64,000 bases of DNA from a virus. A model generated the notes under the pieces. That model saw nothing but the letters and a program-made list of their open reading frames with translations. It had not been told where the DNA came from and ran no database searches. This document shows positions 49,976 to 58,168 of this stretch, piece after piece. The position numbers were made by a program, and so were the translations under genes. The DNA is taken from IMG/VR virus record IMGVR_UViG_3300025881_000008, positions 1 to 64,000 of that record; one strand, written 5' to 3'. The number at the start of each line of letters is the position of its first letter. Position 1 is the stretch's first letter.

Positions 49976-49994
49976 TTTGGTGTATTATGTTTAT

Positions 49995-51842
49995 TTATAT
50001 ATTCTTAATAAATTGATCGAAGGTCATAACAGATTTTGACTCTGCCAAAACACCCATACTGTCTTCTAATTTAGACTTTAATTCACCATACATGTTGTGT
50101 ATCTCTTTAGGTGTTAGTTTCTTAAATAGCTTCTCATCACCATCTAGCATTGCATTTCTAACTTGCGTAGCTGAAATATTTTTACCAGTTCTTGGAATTT
50201 CAAAAAGACCAAAATCAGTCCTTACACCCAAGTCTTCTCTATATTCTGGTTTATCAACTTGATATGAATACGTTTTAAGTCTATCACTTCCAGTGCCCCA
50301 TAATACGGGTTCATAACCATCGGCTCTCATTGTATTAAACATTAGGTCAATTGCTCCCCTGTCAATAATATAAACCTTCTCAATTGGATATTTACCTTTT
50401 AGTTGGTTTAACATTTGAAGTTGAGTTTCTTCGTCGTATGGTCTAGAAAAAGCATCCTCTTTCTTTTTAGTTTTTGATTTAACTAGAAAAACAACTACCG
50501 GATAACCGTTTTGTTTATTAATAGTCTCAACTACTTTAGCATGGCCCAGCGTAAATGGTTGGAATCTACCAACGAACATGTTGACTGGTGTTTTACCTTG
50601 TTCTGGGTATTTAACTGTAAGCCCCTCTAAAACTGGACTAACTTCATGTTGAAGTTTTTGGTTAACTAAATATGTTTTAAATGTCATAACGTCATTTTCA
50701 TTTGTTTTTGCCATTACAATGCCTTCTATAGTTTCAACTATTTCATTGATTTGGTTCATTAAGTCAGTGTTAATAATGTCTGTTTCTCTAGTTCTCTTCT
50801 TTCTAAAACTACCTAACGCAATTTTAAATAACTCTGCCAAAACTTTATTTTGAATTAATGATATTGTTTTTTCATCTTTAATAAATGTACGATTAAGATC
50901 AAATCCTTTGTTGTCTGAGAAATCAGCTGAATCAAAATTAGCTCCAATATATTTAGAGGCATTCTTTTCAATGTATGCATTAAATATATTTGAGATTAAT
51001 TCAATATATCTAAGGTCTGACTCTTCTTCTGATATTTCAATAGCTAATAAATCATAGTTAGTAATAAATTCTACTAGATCTAAAATTGAAATCTGATACA
51101 TGTCAGATGGACTTCTTTCCTCTTGTGGTTTTCTATCAAATCTCTCTAGCTTAAAACTCTTAATGTTTTTACCTTCGTAGAAATTGATTATTAACCCATC
51201 AATATCTTTATCTAGTGTAAAGTTTAACGCAGGAGTATTAAGGCCATTATTAAATATATTGTATATTGTTCTAGTAAATGATTGTGATTCAAACTTAGTT
51301 ATGAAGTCTTGATCAGATGTGTTTAGAAGCGATATAAGGTCGTCCTTTTGATTAGATTGTAGTTTACCTTCAAATACAATTGGCGGTCTCTGAACTCCTA
51401 ATTTATCCGCCCATTTGTTTAGAACCTGTGGATCTCTAATTACTTTTTTAATTTGAGTAGGATCATTTGGGTTTAATACTTGTATATGTGTTAGGATTAA
51501 GTGGTTTTTAGGTAGTACATCATATTCAATGCTTACCGTTTTATTATCCAACATGTAGTCAAAGCCGAATTTCCAATCTAATGGCATCTCTTCGGTAACT
51601 TCTTTTAATATTGTTGAAAAATATTTAATACCATTTTCATAGTATTTAACCATGGTTCTATCTACTCTATCCATCTGGTATTTAGAACCGCTTTTATAAT
51701 AGTTAAAGCCTGTATCGGTTCTTTTAACATGAAATGAAGATGCTTGAATCTTTTCAGATACAACGCATGTCAGGTCCAACATAGCCAAAAAGTCATTGGT
51801 ATTAGTTGATTCAAAATATGTTCTTAAGTTTTGTAAAGCCAT
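49995..51842 (-). CDS. Fusion of unknown domain with NMN-adenylyltransferase-type nucleotidyltransferase
   Basis: 615 residues. The N-terminal 400 are unrecognised, starting Met-Ala-Leu-Gln-Asn-Leu-Arg-Thr-Tyr-Phe-Glu-Ser. From about residue 420 a nucleotidyltransferase domain follows: Phe-Val-Gly-Arg-Phe-Gln-Pro-Phe-Thr-Leu-Gly-His (HxGH site), Trp-Gly-Thr-Gly-Ser-Asp-Arg, and Ile-Ser-Ala-Thr-Gln-Val-Arg (ISxTxxR). This superfamily joins NMN, nicotinate mononucleotide, FMN or CMP-type substrates to a nucleotide. NAD synthesis from NMN is the leading possibility. T4-like phage KVP40 also has NMNAT enzymes. It lies in the tagged-protein module; whether it is packaged is open. Confidence 0.72.
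   Translation of the reverse strand: MALQNLRTYFESTNTNDFLAMLDLTCVVSEKIQASSFHVKRTDTGFNYYKSGSKYQMDRVDRTMVKYYENGIKYFSTILKEVTEEMPLDWKFGFDYMLDNKTVSIEYDVLPKNHLILTHIQVLNPNDPTQIKKVIRDPQVLNKWADKLGVQRPPIVFEGKLQSNQKDDLISLLNTSDQDFITKFESQSFTRTIYNIFNNGLNTPALNFTLDKDIDGLIINFYEGKNIKSFKLERFDRKPQEERSPSDMYQISILDLVEFITNYDLLAIEISEEESDLRYIELISNIFNAYIEKNASKYIGANFDSADFSDNKGFDLNRTFIKDEKTISLIQNKVLAELFKIALGSFRKKRTRETDIINTDLMNQINEIVETIEGIVMAKTNENDVMTFKTYLVNQKLQHEVSPVLEGLTVKYPEQGKTPVNMFVGRFQPFTLGHAKVVETINKQNGYPVVVFLVKSKTKKKEDAFSRPYDEETQLQMLNQLKGKYPIEKVYIIDRGAIDLMFNTMRADGYEPVLWGTGSDRLKTYSYQVDKPEYREDLGVRTDFGLFEIPRTGKNISATQVRNAMLDGDEKLFKKLTPKEIHNMYGELKSKLEDSMGVLAESKSVMTFDQFIKNI
49996..50003 (-). promoter_or_regulatory. Variant late-promoter-like motif AATATATAAATA
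   Basis: One mismatch to GATATATA, 21 bases before the ATG at 49975. It supplies the Asn-Ile-stop of the nucleotidyltransferase gene. Confidence 0.45.
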
Positions 51843-51852
51843 GTTGTGTTGT

Positions 51853-53139
51853 TTATCTTCCGTACTTAATAATACCCATAAGCTGGTTAATTGCAGCGAA
51901 TGTTCCTGTTAACTTAAATGTCTTGCCTTTATAAACAAAGACAATCCCTTCAGTTGGCATAATTGAATCAATTCCACCTATTCTTTCTAATCTAGCTAAT
52001 TCAGCTTCAACTTTTTGTATCTGTTCGATTGATCCACCTTTTTTAATTTTATCAGCTTCGGTTCTAATTTGATTATGTAATCTTTGCATTTCAGCATCTG
52101 GTGACGCAGCAACAAAATTAGAAGCGTTTTTTAGAATAATAGAACCTAGTTCTAAGAATAGATCTTCAAACGGTCTAATATTCTCTTTGTATTTCTTAGC
52201 AACATCTTCTTTGTCAAATTTCTTAATAATAGCTGCCTTGTCTTTTCCAAGTTCTTTGTCTAAAGATCTTAAATTAAGGGTCTTTTTATCTCCATATGCC
52301 CATCTTAATAATAAACCTTCTTTAAAGTCTTGTGTTAAATCTGGGAAATTTGAATCTATAGTTTCCCTCCACCACATTTCATGATAGCGGCTAACTTCAT
52401 CAGCGTCTGTCAAATTATATTTGTCGCGGAGCGCTTCAACCTTCTTAATAAATTTATTTTTATTTTCTTCAAAATTAAGGTCCTTACCTAATTTAATTAT
52501 TTGAGGTGGAATTATAGTAAATGTTTTACCGACATTTGCTTTAACAGACTCTAAGGCTTTTGCTATTACTGATGCAGGTTTATTATCTTCACCAATTATA
52601 TTACCATTACCATCTGTCTTTTTTATACCATGAAATTGAATAATATCTCTATCATAATAGATTACATTTGGATTTTTAGAATAGATCAATTCCATGTTCA
52701 TCCAATTGAGTCCATTTTCAAATACTTCTTGTTGAACTTTAGCTGGTAATTTAATCAACGCATTGGCTAAATCTTCTGCAGCAAACTTAAAAGTTTCTTC
52801 AACCATTGCAGATGCATGTCCATCAAATTTTTGCTTAAACGTTTGAAGATCCATTGGTGTTATAAGTTCACCCTTGTTACGAGCAAATTTAACCTCACCA
52901 TCTTGAATAGTTGCAAATACATTTTGTCCATCTGTTTTTTCAGTAGCGTCCTCTTCAAAATTAAGTTCACCACTTAAACCAGCTTCTATAAGAGCTTTGA
53001 AATCTGTAAATGTTAATGACTTATCATCAAATGGATGTGCCATATGACCGGCAGCCCCGCCTTCTAAAATTAAAGCTTCTTTTATATTTGAATGTAATTT
53101 TTCAGTTACAAACTGTTCAAAATTATGGTAGATCTTCAT
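51853..53139 (-). CDS. Tagged nucleic-acid-ligase-like nucleotidyltransferase
   Basis: 428 residues. The start Met-Lys-Ile-Tyr-His-Asn-Phe-Glu-Gln-Phe-Val-Thr-Glu is the shared tag, then Glu-Gly-Gly-Ala-Ala-Gly-His-Met-Ala-His-Pro-Phe-Asp, typical of a phage family I know as DUF6267. Ligase-type motifs: Glu-Lys-Thr-Asp-Gly-Gln-Asn (Lys68, motif I), Phe-Ala-Arg-Asn-Lys-Gly, Met-Glu-Leu-Ile (about 148), Glu-Gly-Ile-Val-Phe (about 397, motif IV) and Lys-Gly-Lys-Thr-Phe-Lys (motif V). It probably adenylates itself and seals RNA or DNA, or caps another target. Upstream of the NMNAT-like gene by 10 bases, so the two are expressed together. Confidence 0.7.
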   Translation of the reverse strand: MKIYHNFEQFVTEKLHSNIKEALILEGGAAGHMAHPFDDKSLTFTDFKALIEAGLSGELNFEEDATEKTDGQNVFATIQDGEVKFARNKGELITPMDLQTFKQKFDGHASAMVEETFKFAAEDLANALIKLPAKVQQEVFENGLNWMNMELIYSKNPNVIYYDRDIIQFHGIKKTDGNGNIIGEDNKPASVIAKALESVKANVGKTFTIIPPQIIKLGKDLNFEENKNKFIKKVEALRDKYNLTDADEVSRYHEMWWRETIDSNFPDLTQDFKEGLLLRWAYGDKKTLNLRSLDKELGKDKAAIIKKFDKEDVAKKYKENIRPFEDLFLELGSIILKNASNFVAASPDAEMQRLHNQIRTEADKIKKGGSIEQIQKVEAELARLERIGGIDSIMPTEGIVFVYKGKTFKLTGTFAAINQLMGIIKYGR

Positions 53140-53163
53140 AATGTATATATTGTAATTTAATTA

Positions 53164-54891
53164 TTAGCCTAATGAGCTAGTCAGCATACCGACTGCTACG
53201 CCATAATCACCCTTAGATTTAGCTAAGATGCCATCAATTACTTTTTTTGCTTTAGCCTCATCAAATTCTTCACCAAATGCTTTTTGTAAAACCGTGGTTG
53301 CATATTCGTTAAATTCTTCATCAGATTTAACTTCAGCTTCGTTTACTTTAGATTCAACAATTGCTTTAACATCTTTTAGTTTGATGCTTTCGCTGTCAAT
53401 GTAATCCATTGCCATACCTACTAAATCATCTGAATCTAGATCGTACTTGTCTTCTGCATAATATTCATCGTCCATTAATAAATCATCACAAATATCTCTT
53501 AAAGTATCTGCATCTTGGTCATAAAGAAAATCTTCAATTTTGTTTAATTCAGACTTAGATAGTTTTTCGTTAACTACTGATTCTTCGATATATTCAGCTA
53601 GATCTGCATCAGCCCATCCTAATTCTTCATCAGCTAATACTGCTTCAAGATCTTTTCTCTTACCTTGCATTGTGATAACTGGAGTTCCGCCACCTGGACC
53701 GTCCATCTTTTTATCAATAATAGTAACCTTGTGTTTCTTTAAGAATTTTAAAAAGTCTTTATCATCTGGATCCATTGCATCCATTTCAACAGTTGCTTCA
53801 CATAAAATATCAGCGTTTTCAATAACAATACTTTCGTTAAAGAATCCATTAAATGCGTTCAATAAAGATTGACCCGCTGCCTCTTGTTTAATTTGCTCTA
53901 AGTAAAGTGCAGTACCTTCAACGATACCGATACCTGACCATCCTGCTGCGTTAGCAATATCAGAATAGTATTTGTCTAGTACTCTCTTAACTGTAGTTGC
54001 ACCGATCTTAATAAAGTGATTACCTAAACCTGGCATTTTAACTTCAAAGGTACTAATAGAACCTTTAATATTTTTAGAGATTGCAAATCCTTCTCTTGAG
54101 AAGTTAGCATCTTCCATTGCCATTTCAAATAAGTACTTAATACATCCTAATACTGATTCATTTGACATTGCACCCAAGTCAGTTAGTTTTTTTGCAAACA
54201 AGTTATTGTAAACTGTAACAACTTTCTTAGCATCTCTCTTGTATTTTACCTGAATCGCCTCATTTACTGAAACAGAAACAGATTCAAATGCTGGATATAA
54301 GTCATCATAGCCATTGCCATAAATATCAGCCATTAACCATTGCTTGTTAGCTTCGTCCCAAAGGTAAACGAATTCTGCGCTGCTATTGGTAGCTACATCT
54401 CTCAAATATTTAGAAACGTTAGCGATTGAACCCTTTGAAGGTGTCATTGCATTTTTATCTCCGTAAAAATTCATCTTATCAATACTATCTTCTAAACCTG
54501 AACAATCTCCCTTTGCAATAACAGCATCAACTGCTTTTGGGTTTTTAAAAGATTTCTTAATAATAGGTAACATGTTTTCTGGATAAGAATCGTAATGTGT
54601 ATAAATTGAAGTGATATTACCTTTCTTATCTATTTTACCAAATTGACCTCTTGTGCCCTCTTCGATAAGTGTAACTGCTTCGTTAATTTCAGCACCTCTT
54701 AATCTATTAAAAAATTCTGATCTTTGCTCTTCTGTCAATTCTTTGATTGAAGCTACTTTAAATTCAGATAAGAGTGCTTTAAAAGCCTCTGCTTCATTAG
54801 TTCTTTTTACGATCTTTTCTTCTTCTAAGTGTCTAGTTTGAGAAATCTTTGCTTCGGTAGCAAATTGATCAAATGATTTTAACTTTTGCAT
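53164..54891 (-). CDS. Large tagged internal-protein candidate
   Basis: 575 residues. Begins Met-Gln-Lys-Leu-Lys-Ser-Phe-Asp-Gln-Phe-Ala-Thr-Glu-Ala. Several further Asn-Glu-Ala or Cys-Glu-Ala sites (Ile-Asn-Glu-Ala-Val, Val-Asn-Glu-Ala-Ile, Leu-Cys-Glu-Ala-Thr, Val-Asn-Glu-Ala-Glu) divide the chain into blocks and look like repeats of the prohead protease recognition type (hydrophobic-x-Glu). Middle: Gly-Asp-Cys-Ser-Gly, Trp-Ser-Gly-Ile-Gly-Ile-Val-Glu. C-terminus: very acidic helices. It has its own promoter motif. I recognise no enzyme family; a processed internal head protein is inference. Confidence 0.6.
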   Translation of the reverse strand: MQKLKSFDQFATEAKISQTRHLEEEKIVKRTNEAEAFKALLSEFKVASIKELTEEQRSEFFNRLRGAEINEAVTLIEEGTRGQFGKIDKKGNITSIYTHYDSYPENMLPIIKKSFKNPKAVDAVIAKGDCSGLEDSIDKMNFYGDKNAMTPSKGSIANVSKYLRDVATNSSAEFVYLWDEANKQWLMADIYGNGYDDLYPAFESVSVSVNEAIQVKYKRDAKKVVTVYNNLFAKKLTDLGAMSNESVLGCIKYLFEMAMEDANFSREGFAISKNIKGSISTFEVKMPGLGNHFIKIGATTVKRVLDKYYSDIANAAGWSGIGIVEGTALYLEQIKQEAAGQSLLNAFNGFFNESIVIENADILCEATVEMDAMDPDDKDFLKFLKKHKVTIIDKKMDGPGGGTPVITMQGKRKDLEAVLADEELGWADADLAEYIEESVVNEKLSKSELNKIEDFLYDQDADTLRDICDDLLMDDEYYAEDKYDLDSDDLVGMAMDYIDSESIKLKDVKAIVESKVNEAEVKSDEEFNEYATTVLQKAFGEEFDEAKAKKVIDGILAKSKGDYGVAVGMLTSSLG

Positions 54892-54924
54892 ATTATTGTT
54901 TTATTTTTATATGTTATTATTTTA

Positions 54925-56433
54925 TTATATATCTCCTTCAAAATCGACATTTTTAATATCGTATTTGAATTTCTGTTCTCTATAGATGCGTTGACGCTCC
55001 TTTGCATGTCGCATTAAATAATTATCCCAGTCCTGAGAAGATAAATCATCTACAAAATCAATAATATTAACAGAGTCCTTTGAGCTATGTTGTCTCAGAC
55101 CTCTACCAATTGATTGTCTAATAATTACCTCTGATTTAAATGATTCTGTAAAGAAGATGTTATGTATTTTCTTAATCGAGATACCCGTAGAGAAGGTACC
55201 GTATGAAGCGACTATGACGACATCTTCACCTGCCTCCATTTTTTTCTTATGTTCTTCGCGAATATCTTGATCAATACCTCCATCAACATAGTAAACTGTT
55301 TTATCACTTTCTCTGCGAAGTTTTTCATATATTTTTTTACCATGCTCAATGCGATGGAAAAGGACGAGACTATTACCGCGTACTCTGGAAATAATACTAG
55401 TAATAAAGTTAAGGCGGCCTGGTGAATTGATAACATAATTCTGCTCAAACTTAAAAACATCTTTGCTTTCATATCTGTTTTGGGACATTTCTCTAAACGC
55501 ATCTTTAGTAGATTGCGGAGCATAGTCCATTTTTATAATTTTTACTTTACATCCTGCGATATGCCCCTCATTTTGTAGATAGTTTGCACTAATCTCTGTA
55601 ATTAATGGACCTGTATATGCCATAAGTGTTAGCCTATCTAATGTACCTTCTTTTGGTATAGTACCAGATAAACCATACTTGTATTCTGCGTTAACACATT
55701 TTTGTAAGATGGTTTTAATAGAAGCTGATTTTGCTTTGTGGGTTTCATCGACAATAACTGCGTCGAATTGTTCAAAATATGCCTTTTCTTTTTTAACAAG
55801 AGACTGATATGTACCGATAATAACATTTCTACCTGGCCTAATTTTTTGGCCGCTATAAATCTGCTGTACTTTAATATCTATTGCATTCCTGTAATTATAA
55901 TCTAGGAAATCTTCGCTAGCCTGTACAACCAAAGAAACATTGGGCACGATGAATAGTATTTTTCCTGCCTTTTGCTTTTCTAGTAGATATGCAACTGTTA
56001 AAAAAGAGATGAGTGTTTTACCAGCAGAAGTTGCCAATTCACTTAAACATCTTTTAAATTTTAGAATATTGAATGCAGCCTCTATTTGATAGTCTCTCGG
56101 GGTAATTTCTGATTTTTCAAAGAAATCAATTGCCCATTGGGTAAACTTTTCTTGATTAATATTGGTATCGAATATTTCTGTAATACCTTCGAGTTTAAAC
56201 TCAAATTTATAGTCCTTGCATATACCCATGACTTCTCTCCATAGACCGGAAGGAATCCACTTATCATCTTTAATATAGGAAACATAACCGTCCCACAACC
56301 CTTTTTTAACTAAGGGGTTGAAACGCCATGACTCAATCCTCTTATTAAGAGAAATATTGAGTTGTTCTAATTCTAATTCAGTTGCTACATCAATACGAAG
56401 CAACTGTTTGTTTTCAGTTAAACTAAGCTCCAC
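54925..56433 (-). CDS. uvsW: Recombination helicase (UvsW)
   Basis: 502 residues (T4 UvsW: 503). Superfamily 2: Arg-Asp-Tyr-Gln (Q motif region), Ala-Thr-Ser-Ala-Gly-Lys-Thr (about 134-140), Phe-Ile-Val-Pro-Asn, Val-Ile-Val-Asp-Glu-Thr-His-Lys (DEAH-like box), Gly-Leu-Ser-Gly-Thr-Ile-Pro (motif III), and Gln-Ser-Ile-Gly-Arg-Gly-Leu-Arg-Gln (motif VI). It branch-migrates Holliday junctions and unwinds R-loops, moving the phage from origin- to recombination-dependent replication. Follows uvsY directly as T4's uvsW-uvsY neighbours. Final Asp-Ile-stop overlaps a promoter motif. Confidence 0.94.
   Translation of the reverse strand: MELSLTENKQLLRIDVATELELEQLNISLNKRIESWRFNPLVKKGLWDGYVSYIKDDKWIPSGLWREVMGICKDYKFEFKLEGITEIFDTNINQEKFTQWAIDFFEKSEITPRDYQIEAAFNILKFKRCLSELATSAGKTLISFLTVAYLLEKQKAGKILFIVPNVSLVVQASEDFLDYNYRNAIDIKVQQIYSGQKIRPGRNVIIGTYQSLVKKEKAYFEQFDAVIVDETHKAKSASIKTILQKCVNAEYKYGLSGTIPKEGTLDRLTLMAYTGPLITEISANYLQNEGHIAGCKVKIIKMDYAPQSTKDAFREMSQNRYESKDVFKFEQNYVINSPGRLNFITSIISRVRGNSLVLFHRIEHGKKIYEKLRRESDKTVYYVDGGIDQDIREEHKKKMEAGEDVVIVASYGTFSTGISIKKIHNIFFTESFKSEVIIRQSIGRGLRQHSSKDSVNIIDFVDDLSSQDWDNYLMRHAKERQRIYREQKFKYDIKNVDFEGDI
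54926..54933 (-). promoter_or_regulatory. Late-promoter-like motif GATATATA overlapping a stop codon
   Basis: GATATATAATAAAATAATA on the coding strand, 35 bases before the ATG at 54891. It supplies the Asp-Ile-stop of uvsW and marks the switch from recombination to late genes. Confidence 0.6.
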
Positions 56434-56458
56434 ATTGTTAGAGCATTTTTATTTTTCG

Positions 56459-56881
56459 TTATAGATCTTTTAATGCAAGTCTATTACGAATGGCAAAGCC
56501 CATATTATCTAGGGTCTTAACCGAGTCTCTAAAGAATTCCACTTGGTTTTCTAAATGAGATAGTATCATATTTTCGTCGGCGAGGTCGGTTTCAATAAAC
56601 TTCTCTTTTTGTTTTTCGCCTAATTTGTAATCGTATTCATAATATCTAATATACGCTTCTCGGTACCTGACATTAACTTTATTCTTTTGTTCCTTAACTT
56701 TCATATTTAAGTATGATATCTGCTCAACTAATGATTGGCGAGAAGAAAGAACTTCAGCAATAGTTTCCTCCATGGTATTTAAGTTTCTTAAACTCTGAGA
56801 TAGCCCTTTAATAATATTGGTCCACTCTGTTCTTTGACTACTTAATTTCCTATCTAATGCTAATATATTCTCTTTGCTCAT
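56459..56881 (-). CDS. uvsY: Recombination mediator UvsY-like protein
   Basis: 140 residues (T4 UvsY: 137), all helical. The C-terminal part (Leu-Glu-Asn-Gln-Val-Glu-Phe-Phe-Arg-Asp...Asn-Met-Gly-Phe-Ala-Ile-Arg-Asn-Arg) lines up with the T4 UvsY segment ending in Arg-Gly-Phe-Ala-Ile-Lys, and an Ala/Arg...Tyr-Tyr element precedes it. It helps load UvsX onto gp32-covered ssDNA. Position immediately upstream of uvsW strongly supports the call. Confidence 0.8.
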   Translation of the reverse strand: MSKENILALDRKLSSQRTEWTNIIKGLSQSLRNLNTMEETIAEVLSSRQSLVEQISYLNMKVKEQKNKVNVRYREAYIRYYEYDYKLGEKQKEKFIETDLADENMILSHLENQVEFFRDSVKTLDNMGFAIRNRLALKDL

Positions 56882-56882
56882 A

Positions 56883-57104
56883 CTAAAATAATGATTTCTT
56901 GCTAGGATCTGGTTTGATAAACTTAGAGATTATTTGTCTCTTTTTAAATTTGGGTTTTGGAAACTCTATATCTGGTGAATTAACTGTAAGATCTAATGGT
57001 TGAAAATCAATTAAGAGTTTCATACCTTTAAATCTATCACTGTCTCTTTGAAAATCGTCTAAGTTGTCTTCAACCATATTACTAATATCTTCTATACGTA
57101 CCAT
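56883..57104 (-). CDS. Small 73-residue protein with Leu-Phe tail
   Basis: Overlaps the primase gene end by 13 bases and ends one base before uvsY starts. Acidic N-terminus (Ile-Glu-Asp-Ile-Ser-Asn-Met-Val-Glu-Asp), then basic Phe-Pro-Lys-Pro-Lys-Phe-Lys-Lys-Arg, ending Lys-Lys-Ser-Leu-Phe. The tail is like those of RNase H and the 144-residue protein at 30704, suggesting a sliding-clamp partner. No family recognised. Confidence 0.6.
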   Translation of the reverse strand: MVRIEDISNMVEDNLDDFQRDSDRFKGMKLLIDFQPLDLTVNSPDIEFPKPKFKKRQIISKFIKPDPSKKSLF

Positions 57105-58168
57105 AGATCCAATTGACTTGATGTGAAATATTGATCGATCTTTTTGTGAGCGTTGATTTTAAGCTCAAAACATTTCAATATTAAGTCATTTAGATCTTTA
57201 ATATTATATGTATCTAGCTTATTTTCCTTAAGAAATTTAGACCACATAAATACTGGTCGTCCTTTCTTAAGCTTCTCAGCCATCTTCTTTTTACCTGTTA
57301 CATCATTATCAAACATGTACCTGACTGTTGGTATCTCATCAAAATCATCTGTTGATCTACCAGCGGTAGCTAGCGCCAGTGAGTTGGTCATAAACTTAGC
57401 ATCTAATGGCCCCTCGAACATTGTAATGGGTCTTTGAAAGTTTAATTGCATAATACCAAATAGTGTAGATATCTTGGTCAAGTTATTTAACTCATCATTT
57501 GTCATATCTAGTGGTTTACCCATTTCTTCATATATTTTAGGTAAATCATATGTTAGATATCTTTGACCATAACCTTTCATTCTACGTGTTTGTGCTCCTA
57601 TAATTTTGTTATCAGTACTAAAGTTTAATATCCATAAACGATGTTCTTTTTCTGAATAAAGAAAATCATCTACTCTATTGTGGAGTAATCTTGCCTTTAA
57701 TTGAAACCATATCCAGTCACCGGGTACTATCGGTTTTGCCTTAAAATGTTTTTTAAAGTCATCGATATCAATTGCTAAATTATGGATCTCTTCAAGACCT
57801 TGATGTTTTAAAACTGACTCGGGATTTACCTGTATCTTATTTTGTTGAATGTAGTCAATGACCAAAAAAGAGTCATCGCTATTCGACATTTTAATATCAT
57901 GATCCTTTAAAAAAGTATAAAGATTTGTGTGGTGGTTGCAGTTATAACAATGGTACTGTAATGTATCCCAGAATATGTTACCACGCTTGGCGGTATCATC
58001 TTTGTAGGAGTCGCCACAATAGGGACATGCAAGGGTTATTCGCCCATGCATGTCCTTTAGTAGCTTCTTGTTAGGTTCAGGATGTTTTTGAGATACTACT
58101 TCTTTAAGTGCATACCTTATTTTATCCTTTAACTCTTCAGTAAGTTGTATATTAGATGTCGAGGTCAT
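57092..58168 (-). CDS. 61: DNA primase (gp61)
   Basis: 358 residues (T4 gp61: 342). Zinc ribbon Cys48-x-x-Cys51 (Cys-Pro-Tyr-Cys) and Cys74-x-x-Cys77 (Cys-Tyr-Asn-Cys), then the Toprim catalytic core: Glu-Gly-Pro-Leu-Asp-Ala near 207-212, and Phe-Asp-Asn-Asp-Val-Thr-Gly with Lys-Lys-Met. It synthesises lagging-strand primers in the gp41 complex. Its start overlaps the gp32 gene by 17 bases. Ends Asp-Leu-Trp-Tyr-Val. Confidence 0.93.
   Translation of the reverse strand: MTSTSNIQLTEELKDKIRYALKEVVSQKHPEPNKKLLKDMHGRITLACPYCGDSYKDDTAKRGNIFWDTLQYHCYNCNHHTNLYTFLKDHDIKMSNSDDSFLVIDYIQQNKIQVNPESVLKHQGLEEIHNLAIDIDDFKKHFKAKPIVPGDWIWFQLKARLLHNRVDDFLYSEKEHRLWILNFSTDNKIIGAQTRRMKGYGQRYLTYDLPKIYEEMGKPLDMTNDELNNLTKISTLFGIMQLNFQRPITMFEGPLDAKFMTNSLALATAGRSTDDFDEIPTVRYMFDNDVTGKKKMAEKLKKGRPVFMWSKFLKENKLDTYNIKDLNDLILKCFELKINAHKKIDQYFTSSQLDLWYV

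Noticed and set aside
55212-56285. Minus-strand small frames inside uvsW
   Set aside because: They lie wholly inside the well-supported helicase gene in other frames and show no domain.
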